DNA of 8,367 nt from positions 1 through 8,367 of the forward strand of contig JBKBOJ010000100.1 of NCBI GenBank assembly GCA_046294815.1. Reading direction: 5' to 3'. The DNA comes from Pelomonas sp046294815 (GTDB lineage Bacteria; Pseudomonadota; Gammaproteobacteria; Burkholderiales; Burkholderiaceae_C). Shown piece after piece: positions 1 through 5,889 of the stretch. Below the pieces are notes generated by a model. It ran no database searches. It was not told where the DNA came from and saw only the letters and a program-made list of their open reading frames with translations. The stretch's first letter is position 1. Each line of letters starts with the position of its first letter. The translations under genes were made by a program, and so were the position numbers.

Positions 1-1190
1 TGGGCATCTCGTGGATGTGGTTCTTCGGCGCGGTCTTCCTGGCCAACTTCCCGGCCTTCGCCAAGGAGGTGCTGCACGGCAGCCCGCAGGTGGCCTCGCT
101 GCTGCTGGCGGTGTTCTCCATCGGCATCGGCATCGGCTCGCTGATGTGCGAGATGCTGTCCAAGCGCCATGTCGAGATCGGCCTTGTGCCGCTGGGCGCC
201 GCGGGCATGAGCGTGTTCGCCATCGACCTGTACGTCGCATCCACCGGCCTGCCGGCCAGCGAGCCCTACAGCGTGGTCGCCTTCCTGGCCCAGCCGGCCC
301 ACTGGCGCGTGCTCATCGACCTGACGCTGCTGGCGCTGTTCGCGGGCCTGTACAGCGTGCCCATGTATGCGCTGATCCAGCTGCGCGCACAGCCCACGCA
401 CCGCGCCCGCATCATCGCGGCCAACAACATCCTGAACGCGCTGTTCATGATCGCCAGCTCCATCATCGCCGGCGCGATGCTGGGCGCGGGCATGACCATC
501 CCGCAGGTCTTCCTGGCGGTCGGCATCGCCAACGCCGTCGTGGGCATCTACATCTTCCTCATCGTGCCGGAGTACCTGCTGCGCTTCGTCGCCTTCGTGC
601 TGACGCGGCTGGTCTATCGCTTCCGCATCGTCAACGACGAGCGCATCCCGACCACCGGCCCGGCCGTGCTGGTCTGCAACCACGTCAGCTTCGTCGATGC
701 GGTCCTGCTGATGGCCGCCAGCCCGCGGCCCATCCGCTTCCTGATGGACCACCAGATCTTCAACACGCCGGTGCTGGGCTGGATGTTCAAGCTGGCCAAG
801 GCCATCCCCATCGCGCCACAGAAGACCGATCCGGCCACCTATGAAGCCGCCTTCACCACCGCGCGCGCAGTGCTGCAGGACGGCGAGCTGGTCTGCATCT
901 TCCCCGAGGGCGGCATCACCCGCGACGGCACGCTGCAGCCCTTCAAGGGTGGCGTGATGAAGCTCGTCGACGGCCTGCCCGACGTGCCCGTCATCCCGAT
1001 GGCGCTGGGCAATCTGTGGGGCAGCTTCTTCTCGCGCGTCGAAGGCGGCAAGGCCATGGTCAAGCCGCTGCGGCGCGGGTTGTGGAGCCGGGTCAGCCTG
1101 ACGGTGGGCGCGCCGCTGCCGCCGGCGGCACTCACGCCCGACGTGCTGCGCGAGCGCGTGGCCGGGCTGCTGCACGCGGGAACCGCATGA
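1..1190 (+). CDS. MFS permease / PlsC-type acyltransferase fusion (5' truncated)
   Basis: The frame is open from base 3, so the start lies upstream; 395 residues are visible. The first ~190 residues are hydrophobic, with several membrane-spanning stretches and glycine-rich helices, as in the C-terminal half of an MFS permease of the LplT (lysophospholipid flippase) kind. From about residue 200 a soluble acyltransferase domain begins. It carries the HX4D catalytic motif (NHVSFVD, His codon at 681-683) and the FPEGG phosphate-binding motif near 900. The family links such domains to acylation of lysophospholipid or lysophosphatidate at the inner membrane, and a permease joined to PlsC would couple import of lysophospholipid to re-acylation. 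In Aas-type proteins an acyl-ACP ligase domain follows PlsC; here the protein stops right after it. The exact substrate is inferred. The stop overlaps the ATG of a tiny frame (ATGA, 1187-1190). Confidence 0.88.
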   Translation, partial: GISWMWFFGAVFLANFPAFAKEVLHGSPQVASLLLAVFSIGIGIGSLMCEMLSKRHVEIGLVPLGAAGMSVFAIDLYVASTGLPASEPYSVVAFLAQPAHWRVLIDLTLLALFAGLYSVPMYALIQLRAQPTHRARIIAANNILNALFMIASSIIAGAMLGAGMTIPQVFLAVGIANAVVGIYIFLIVPEYLLRFVAFVLTRLVYRFRIVNDERIPTTGPAVLVCNHVSFVDAVLLMAASPRPIRFLMDHQIFNTPVLGWMFKLAKAIPIAPQKTDPATYEAAFTTARAVLQDGELVCIFPEGGITRDGTLQPFKGGVMKLVDGLPDVPVIPMALGNLWGSFFSRVEGGKAMVKPLRRGLWSRVSLTVGAPLPPAALTPDVLRERVAGLLHAGTA

Positions 1191-1270
1191 GCGACCACGC
1201 GCCGGCGTCCAAGGGCTGGGTGGCTGCATCGCGCGACGCTTGGGCTGTCGCGACGTGTTCCGCGTGTTGA
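1187..1270 (+). other. 27-codon frame overlapping the acyltransferase stop
   Basis: An ATG at 1187 overlaps the upstream TGA in an ATGA arrangement, typical of coupled genes, and opens a frame of 27 codons ending at TGA 1268-1270. The product (beginning MSDHAPASKGWV and ending in ATCSAC) resembles nothing I recognise. It stops 9 bp before the end of the convergent membrane-protein gene. It may be a true micro-protein, the remnant of a longer gene that once followed the acyltransferase, or chance. No domain, signal peptide or membrane segment is visible. Confidence 0.25.
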
Positions 1271-1279
1271 TCGTGTGGT

Positions 1280-1777
1280 TCAGGCCGCGCGTGCGCGCCT
1301 GAACAAGCGCTTCAAGCGCAGCTTCAGCGCCCGCGCGGCGCGCCACACCGCGCTGGCCCGCATCCAGGCCAGCAACTCGGCCTTCCAGCCCGTCCAGCGT
1401 GCGTAGAGCTGCGCAAACCAGGCCAGCTGCATCAGCGCGGGCTCGATGAGCTGGAACAGCCAGGCCAGCAGCGCCGTGCCGAACAGCTTGGCAGCAATGA
1501 TGACGCCCACGCCCCACAACGCATGCCCCTGGGCCACCAGCCACACGGCCGCCAGCTTGATCGGCAGGATCAGCAGGCTGGGCAGCACCAGCACAACCAG
1601 CGCCCAGCGAGGCGGCAGCCGCTGCAGCAGTGCCTCCAGCTGGCGGATGGGCGGCAGCCACGCGAGCAGCGCAAAGGCGCGCCGCAGCGGCTCCCAGCCC
1701 CATTCCTCGAACAGGATCAGCAGGGCCAGCACGACCCGGAGGAGCCAGCGCAGCGGGGCGAGCACAAGCCTCAGCAT
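1280..1777 (-). CDS. small conserved-looking membrane protein, function unknown
   Basis: A 165-residue protein beginning MLRLVLAPLRWLLRVV. Hydrophobic segments lie at about residues 10-23, 58-81 and 87-112, with the motif LFEEWGWEP after the first. The C-terminal ~30 residues are strongly basic (many Arg and Lys) and probably cytoplasmic. I recall similar short proteins with an FEEWGWEPL-type motif annotated as hypothetical in Burkholderiales genomes, but no function. I chose ATG 1777 over a TTG at 1789 that lies directly after the upstream gene's stop; with the TTG the protein would be four residues longer. It is the last gene of the tgt-led block and ends 9 bp from the convergent micro-ORF. 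Codon use is typical of the host, unlike the two genes before it. Confidence 0.75.
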   Translation of the reverse strand: MLRLVLAPLRWLLRVVLALLILFEEWGWEPLRRAFALLAWLPPIRQLEALLQRLPPRWALVVLVLPSLLILPIKLAAVWLVAQGHALWGVGVIIAAKLFGTALLAWLFQLIEPALMQLAWFAQLYARWTGWKAELLAWMRASAVWRAARALKLRLKRLFRRARAA

Positions 1778-1789
1778 GATGCGATGCAA

Positions 1790-2272
1790 TCAGTCCGGCG
1801 TCGACGCCGCACAAGTGGGGAGCGGACGAACGACATCTCGCGCCAGTGTCCCGCAGCACGCGGGCTGACAGCAGTTCGCCGATCCCCCCATTGCAGCGCA
1901 TTTAGGTGCTTGTGGGGGTTGCCGCCTGATCAGTACCTTGGCATCGGCTCCACTCTTGGCGCCAGCCGCTGAGAGTGCAGATGCGTTCTGCGAAACCGCA
2001 TTCTGGAGCTGCACATTGACGACCGTCTGATGCGAGGCGCTGCCCTTGGCGTCGATCTTGATGAGGGTGGGGACTGAGGCAGCAATCGCTGGGCCGGATG
2101 CCGACGCGCTGGTATCCGGCACTTTGGGTGGCTTGGGTTCTTGGCAAACCGCGACGAGTGCTTTCGCCAGTGCCTCGGGCTGCGCCTCTCCACCGCTGTC
2201 TTTAGGCAGCCAACTCGCCAGCACATCGGATGCGGGAGCTGATGTTGCCTGCGCTGCAGTACTGCGACGCAC
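1790..2272 (-). CDS. unrecognised Ala/Ser-rich 160-residue ORF with cysteine-rich tail
   Basis: The GTG start at 2272-2270 shares one base with the TAG stop of the preceding small gene (TAGTG), a classic coupled junction that supports translation. I do not recognise the product. Residues 1-45 contain a possible helical stretch (DVLASWLPKDSGG... PEALAKALVAVCQ). Residues ~50-115 are low-complexity Ala/Ser/Pro with short hydrophobic-alternating stretches (TLIKIDAKGS, TVVNVQLQNAV). The last ~45 residues hold six cysteines, including two CC pairs. There is no signal peptide or membrane segment. Codon bias is weaker than in the neighbours (many ACA, TCA, GCA, AAA and CCT), suggesting recent acquisition or relaxed selection. 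A second minus-strand frame is also open across the last ~150 bp, so the natural C-terminus could differ if a frameshift exists there. It precedes the membrane-protein gene by 12 nt. Confidence 0.5.
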   Translation of the reverse strand: MRRSTAAQATSAPASDVLASWLPKDSGGEAQPEALAKALVAVCQEPKPPKVPDTSASASGPAIAASVPTLIKIDAKGSASHQTVVNVQLQNAVSQNASALSAAGAKSGADAKVLIRRQPPQAPKCAAMGGSANCCQPACCGTLARDVVRPLPTCAASTPD

Positions 2273-2527
2273 TAACCGAACCAGCGCTTCTTCAAACCGC
2301 CCTGCCAGGCCGTATCCATCAGCAAATCGCAGCTCAGCACGGTGCGATCGCCTGCAGCGGCCAGTTGCAGATCGACCACCGCCGTCCAGCGCTCATCGCG
2401 CAAGGCTTGCTGCAGGCGCTCCAGCAAGGCAGCTTTGTAATTCCGTGTCCTCGCTGCCGCCCAGGTGCGCGCCCTCGGCCTCGGTCAAGCCGTCGATGTC
2501 GATGCGGGCAGGCTCAGTTCGTCCCAT
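2272..2527 (-). pseudogene. small gene interrupted by an apparent 1-base insertion (frameshift)
   Basis: An ATG at 2527-2525 lies inside the 3' end of the SEC-C gene (14-nt overlap) and starts MGRTEPARIDIDGLTEAEG. This frame continues to TGA at about 2393. Another frame, starting in the same place without its own ATG, gives a convincing peptide (LLERLQQALRDERW, then TAVVDLQLAAAGDRTVL) ending ...KKRWFG and TAG at 2274-2272. Removing one base from the A-run read on the minus strand (TTT at 2434-2436 on the plus strand) joins the two into one 84-residue protein reading ...DTELQAALLERLQQALRDERW. The joined protein is soluble and charged, and I do not recognise its family. The TAG overlaps the GTG of the next gene by one base. 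The interruption could be a real frameshift mutation, a sequencing error or, less likely, recoding. Confidence 0.6.
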
Positions 2528-3215
2528 GACAGTGCTTGTACTTGCGACCACTGCCGCAGTGGCAGGGGTCGTTTCTCCCCAGCTTGGCGCCATTGCGGCG
2601 CAGAGGCACCGGGGGCGTCGCACGACGGTCGAGCCAGTAACGGTGGATCTCGCAGGCGAGCACCCCCAGGCCGTCGGCCAACGCCTCATGCTCGTCGTCG
2701 GACAGCGGCGGCTGCCGCTCCAGCGCGTCCCAGCCGTCCGGCGTACCGTACAGCAGCATGGTGCCCAGCAGCGCGCGCCGATCGTCGACCGGCATGGCGC
2801 TCCAGCCTTCACGATCACGCGCGACGCCAGTCATGTAGCCCACGCACCAGTCGCTGAACTGCGTGACTTCGCTGCCGTCTTCGCGCCGGTTGAGCATCAA
2901 CAGCGGCTCATAGCTGCCATCCATGAGGCTGGCCGCGATGTAATTCCACTGCTTCATCACCAGCTCGATGAAGCGATTGGACTCCTCCTGATCGGCGAAC
3001 TGCGGCTGCTGTTCACCGGCCTCGCCATCGAAGATCCAGCGCAGGGCCTCAGAGGGCATCAACAGCTCCGGCCCACTGAGCAGCGCGCACAGAAAGCCGT
3101 CGATCTCGGTGGCGAACAGCGGGTTGTCCAGGCCAACGTCCTCCCGCATGAGCAGGTCGTCGAGCCAATCGATCTCGGCGTCGGTCCAGCCCTCGGCCCC
3201 GTCAGGCAGAAGCAT
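2514..3215 (-). CDS. UPF0149 / YecA-like protein with C-terminal SEC-C zinc motif
   Basis: A 233-residue protein starting MLLPDGAEGWTDAEIDWL, its ATG two nt after the tgt stop. The N-terminal ~190 residues match the YgfB/YecA (UPF0149) helical family: ATEIDGFLCALLSGPEL at 35-51 and SDWCVGYMTGV at 121-131. The last 20 residues form a SEC-C metal-binding motif, NDPCHCGSGRKYKHCH, with ligands C218, C220, C229 and H230 (CXCX8CH), the same fold as the SecA C-terminal tail. In SecA this element binds zinc or iron and contacts SecB and ribosomes; YecA proteins are thought to act near ribosomes or the secretion pathway, but the role is not settled. Its position directly after tgt, where yajC-secD-secF often sit, is suggestive but not proof of a Sec link. 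Translation is probably coupled to tgt. Confidence 0.9.
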   Translation of the reverse strand: MLLPDGAEGWTDAEIDWLDDLLMREDVGLDNPLFATEIDGFLCALLSGPELLMPSEALRWIFDGEAGEQQPQFADQEESNRFIELVMKQWNYIAASLMDGSYEPLLMLNRREDGSEVTQFSDWCVGYMTGVARDREGWSAMPVDDRRALLGTMLLYGTPDGWDALERQPPLSDDEHEALADGLGVLACEIHRYWLDRRATPPVPLRRNGAKLGRNDPCHCGSGRKYKHCHGTN

Positions 3216-3217
3216 CG

Positions 3218-4345
3218 TCACACCCCGCGCGCCCGGTCCGCATGGAACTGCGCGCGCCAGGCCTCGAAGCGCCCGGCGTCCAGCGCATCGCGCATTTCCT
3301 GCATCAGGTTCAGGTAGTAGTGCAGGTTGTGGATGCTGGTCAGCATGGGGCCCAGCATCTCGCCGCAGCGGTCCAGGTGGTGCAGGTAGGCACGGCTGAA
3401 GCCGGTGCAGCATTCGCAGCTGCAGGTCTCGTCGACGGGCTTTTCATCGGTCTTGTAGCGCGCGTTGCGCAGCCGCAGGTCGCCGAAGCGGGTGAACAAA
3501 TGGCCGTTGCGCGCATTGCGCGTGGGCATCACGCAGTCGAACATGTCGATGCCCTGGCTGACGCCTTCCACCAGGTCTTCCGGCGTGCCCACGCCCATCA
3601 GGTAGCGTGGCTTGTTCGCCGGCAGCTGATGAGCGGTGTGGTCCAGAATGCGCTGCATCTCGGCCTTGGGCTCGCCCACGCTCAGGCCGCCGATGGCATA
3701 GCCCGGCAGGTCCAGGTCCACCAGGCCGGCCAGCGACGCGTCGCGCAGGTTCGTGAACATCCCGCCCTGCACGATGCCGAACAGCGCGTTGGGGTTCTGC
3801 AGCCGCTCGAACTCGGTGATGCAGCGCTTGGCCCAGCGCAGCGACATCTCCATGGACTGCCGCGCCTCGCGCTCGGTGGTCAGCACGCCCTTGGTCTCGT
3901 AGGGCGTGCATTCGTCGAACTGCATGACGATGTCGGAGTTCAGCACCGTCTGGATCTGCATGCTGGTCTCGGGCGTCAGGAACAGCTTGTCGCCGTTGAC
4001 GGGCGACGCGAACTTGACGCCTTCCTCGCTGATCTTGCGCATCTCGCCCAGGCTCCAGACCTGGAAGCCGCCTGAGTCGGTCAGGATGGGCTTGTGCCAG
4101 CTCTCGAAGCGGTGCAGGCCGCCGAACTGCTTGATGACGTCCAGGCCCGGCCGCATCCACAGGTGGAAGGTGTTGCCCAGGATGATCTGCGCGCCCATCT
4201 CCTGCAGCGAGCGCGGCGTGACGCCCTTGACCGTGCCGTAGGTGCCCACGGGCATGAAGATGGGCGTCTGCACGACGCCATGGTTGAGCGTGAGCGTGCC
4301 GCGGCGGGCGCGGCCCTCGGTCTTGAGGAGGTCGAACTTCAGCAT
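3218..4345 (-). CDS. tgt: queuine/preQ1 tRNA-guanine transglycosylase (Tgt)
   Basis: This enzyme swaps guanine-34 for preQ1 in tRNAs with GUN anticodons (Tyr, His, Asn, Asp), the step before QueA in queuosine synthesis. At 375 residues it is exactly the usual bacterial length. Visible hallmarks are the general acid/base Asp90 in ILTDSGGFQVWSLG, the substrate-pocket segment FGIVQGG at 189-195, GYAIGGLSVGE near 215-225, and the nucleophile Asp270 in MFDCVMPTRNARNGHLFT. The zinc site is C308, C310, C313 and H339 (CSCECC ... IHNLHYY). All catalytic and metal residues are present, so the gene appears functional. It starts at ATG 4345; no strong Shine-Dalgarno is visible, but a small inverted repeat sits just upstream. 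It heads a five-gene minus-strand block. It shares strand with queA but is separated from it by two opposite-strand genes. Confidence 0.98.
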   Translation of the reverse strand: MLKFDLLKTEGRARRGTLTLNHGVVQTPIFMPVGTYGTVKGVTPRSLQEMGAQIILGNTFHLWMRPGLDVIKQFGGLHRFESWHKPILTDSGGFQVWSLGEMRKISEEGVKFASPVNGDKLFLTPETSMQIQTVLNSDIVMQFDECTPYETKGVLTTEREARQSMEMSLRWAKRCITEFERLQNPNALFGIVQGGMFTNLRDASLAGLVDLDLPGYAIGGLSVGEPKAEMQRILDHTAHQLPANKPRYLMGVGTPEDLVEGVSQGIDMFDCVMPTRNARNGHLFTRFGDLRLRNARYKTDEKPVDETCSCECCTGFSRAYLHHLDRCGEMLGPMLTSIHNLHYYLNLMQEMRDALDAGRFEAWRAQFHADRARGV

Positions 4346-4353
4346 GGCGCGAT

Positions 4354-4368
4354 TGTCGGTGCCCGACA
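4354..4368. repeat. perfect short inverted repeat upstream of tgt
   Basis: The arms TGTCGG and CCGACA are separated by three bases and lie 9-23 nt upstream of the tgt ATG. In the tgt mRNA this could form a small hairpin covering the ribosome-binding region, or it could be a protein operator. Six-base arms occur by chance fairly often in GC-rich DNA, so any function is speculative. Confidence 0.35.
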
Positions 4369-4445
4369 GAGATGGCCATGGACTGCCCTAAAGTCGGCGC
4401 CTTGACGGAGAACAATGGCGGCCCACGGCACCGCCAAGCCGATTT

Positions 4446-5252
4446 ATGCGTTCCTTGTGGTCGTTGGGGCTGGTTTGGGTGTTGCTGCTGGGTGGCGTGG
4501 CGCCGCTGAGCGCCGCCGAGTCCTGCGGGCCTTACACGGTGCTGCTGTACGAGTTCGGTCAGCTCAACTACCGCAACGCCCACGGCCAGCCTCAGGGCGT
4601 GGACCCGGACCTGGTGGAGGCGCTGGCCCGACGCTCCGGCTGCCAACTGCTGACGGCGGTGGACTCGCGCGTGCGCATCTGGGACCAGCTGGCCCGCGGC
4701 ACGCTGGAGATCACCACCTCCGGCATCGCCACGCCCGAGCGCGAGCAGCTGGCGGAGTTCTGGCCCTACCTGCGCAGCCGCAACCGGGCGGTGATGCGCA
4801 CGGCCCAGGCCGGGCGGTGGGCCTCGCTGGCCGACTTCGCTGCCGATCCGGCGCGGCGCGTGGCCGTCGTGAAGGGCTTTAAGCACGGGCCCAGCATCGA
4901 CGCCTTCCTGGACCGCATGCGCGCCGAGCGCCGGGTGGACGAGGTCGGCGGCTTCGACACCGCCTACCGCGTGCTGATGGCCGGGCGGGTGGACCTGATC
5001 TTTGCCCACCCCTTGAACCTGCCGGCGATCACCCCCGGCAGCAACGCAGCCGTGACCCTGCTGGACTGGGCGCCACAGGACGACATCCTGGCCTGCCTGG
5101 TGGTGTCGCGCACCCGGGTGGCGGCCGCCGACCGCCAGCGCCTGCGCGAAGCGCTGACCAGCCTGCTGCGTGACGGCAGCGTGGACGCCATCATGGCCCG
5201 CCACGTGCGCCCGGAGCTGCTGGCCAGCCTGCGGCTGCCCTCGCCGCGCTGA
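4446..5252 (+). CDS. periplasmic solute-binding protein, family 3-like (orphan)
   Basis: A 268-residue protein with a Sec signal peptide: basic MRS, a hydrophobic core LWSLGLVWVLLLGGV, and likely cleavage after SAA (residues 22-24). The mature protein has the layout of amino-acid-type substrate-binding proteins (SBP_bac_3). It has an opening strand (YTVLLYEFG), then GVDPDLVEALARRSGCQL for the first lobe helix, ITTSGIATPEREQLAEFWPY where the family usually shows a T.R.E-type ligand segment, VAVVKGF at the hinge, and a C-terminal helix. Cys27 and Cys66 might form a disulfide. No ABC permease or ATPase gene is nearby, so it may feed a distant transporter or act as a sensor-like binding protein; the ligand is unknown. 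It is divergent from tgt across 100 bp and followed 31 bp later by the yigZ-like gene, probably co-transcribed. The start has no good Shine-Dalgarno; the clearest one (GGAG at 4407-4410) precedes an out-of-frame ATG at 4415. Confidence 0.85.
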   Translation: MRSLWSLGLVWVLLLGGVAPLSAAESCGPYTVLLYEFGQLNYRNAHGQPQGVDPDLVEALARRSGCQLLTAVDSRVRIWDQLARGTLEITTSGIATPEREQLAEFWPYLRSRNRAVMRTAQAGRWASLADFAADPARRVAVVKGFKHGPSIDAFLDRMRAERRVDEVGGFDTAYRVLMAGRVDLIFAHPLNLPAITPGSNAAVTLLDWAPQDDILACLVVSRTRVAAADRQRLREALTSLLRDGSVDAIMARHVRPELLASLRLPSPR

Positions 5253-5283
5253 GCGCGGCGCCAGGACTGCCGACAATACCGTC

Positions 5284-5889
5284 ATGTCGCTGACACTCGC
5301 CGCCCCGGCCCAGCATGAGCTGGTCGTCAAGAAGAGCCGCTTCCTGGGCTGCGTCGAACCCTGCGCCGACCGCGCCGCGGCGCTGGCCCGCGTGGCGCAG
5401 CTGCGCGAGCAGCACCCGGACGCCGCCCATGTCTGCTGGGCGCTGCTGGCCGGTGGCCACTCGGCCGCCAACGACGACGGCGAACCCAGCGGCACCGCCG
5501 GCCGGCCCATGCTGGACGTGCTGCGCCACCAGGGCCTGGACGGCGTGCTGGCCACGGCCGTGCGCTACTGGGGCGGCATCAAGCTCGGCGCGGGCGGTCT
5601 GGTGCGGGCCTACACCGACTGCATCGCGCAGGCCCTGCTGACGGCCCAGAAGATCGAGCGCGTGGCCCAGGTGGAACTGGGCTGTGAGCTGCCCTACGAG
5701 CTGGAGGGCCGGCTGCGGCGGCTGGCGGCGCAATATGGGGCGGTGCTGACGGACGTGCGGCACGAGGCGCGGGTGCACATGCGGTGGGCGCTGCCCGCGA
5801 CGGCGAGGGCGGTATTCACGGCCGCCGTGGATGAGGCCGCTCAGGGGCGCGTCGCCTGGACGCGCGACAGCAGCATCGCATCGCCGTAG
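5284..5889 (+). CDS. yigZ: YigZ / IMPACT (UPF0029) family protein
   Basis: A 201-residue protein, the usual length for the YigZ family. The N-terminal IMPACT domain spans about residues 10-120 and shows KKSRFLGCVEP at 16-26, DDGEPSGTAGRPMLDVL at 64-80 and TAVRYWGGIKLGAGGLVRAY at 91-110, the most conserved signatures of the family. Residues ~125-185 fit the DUF1949 ferredoxin-like C-terminal domain. In eukaryotes IMPACT regulates the kinase GCN2; the bacterial role is not established, though a nucleic-acid or ribosome link has been proposed from structure. ATG 5284 was chosen because the family begins a few residues before the KKSRF motif; a longer upstream extension in this frame would run into the preceding gene. 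The last 15 codons and stop overlap the 3' end of queA on the other strand. Confidence 0.93.
   Translation: MSLTLAAPAQHELVVKKSRFLGCVEPCADRAAALARVAQLREQHPDAAHVCWALLAGGHSAANDDGEPSGTAGRPMLDVLRHQGLDGVLATAVRYWGGIKLGAGGLVRAYTDCIAQALLTAQKIERVAQVELGCELPYELEGRLRRLAAQYGAVLTDVRHEARVHMRWALPATARAVFTAAVDEAAQGRVAWTRDSSIASP

Noticed and set aside
1843..1870. Hairpin CCCGC-AGCAC-GCGGG as a transcription terminator
   Set aside because: No T-run follows on either strand, and it lies inside an open frame with another gene of the same strand directly downstream.
1790..2527. Insertion-sequence remnant as the source of the atypical stretch
   Set aside because: No transposase motif, terminal inverted repeats or target-site duplication could be seen; the coupled start/stop junctions speak for an ordinary operon.
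2046..3317. 423-codon plus-strand open frame opposite the SEC-C and small genes
   Set aside because: It is antisense to the SEC-C gene, whose family motifs and zinc ligands are clear. The plus-strand translation is low-complexity and matches nothing.
4346..4420. Possible -35/-10 pair for tgt (TTGTTC ... TTTAGG, 17-bp spacing, minus strand) and a TTGACG at 4402 on the plus strand
   Set aside because: The pair matches the consensus at only three of six bases in each box, and TTGACG has no acceptable -10 at the right distance.
4415..4882. 155-codon frame starting at ATG 4415 behind a GGAG, with a hydrophobic beginning
   Set aside because: After ~30 residues it becomes Arg/Gly/Ala-rich. The frame at 4446 gives a complete signal peptide and binding-protein fold, so 4415 is at most a regulatory start.
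3444..5555. Very long minus-strand open frame (703 codons) crossing tgt and the binding-protein gene
   Set aside because: It lies out of frame with tgt and antisense to the binding-protein and yigZ genes. Its translation is Arg/His/Gln/Ala-rich with no recognisable domain, as expected of GC-rich shadow frames.
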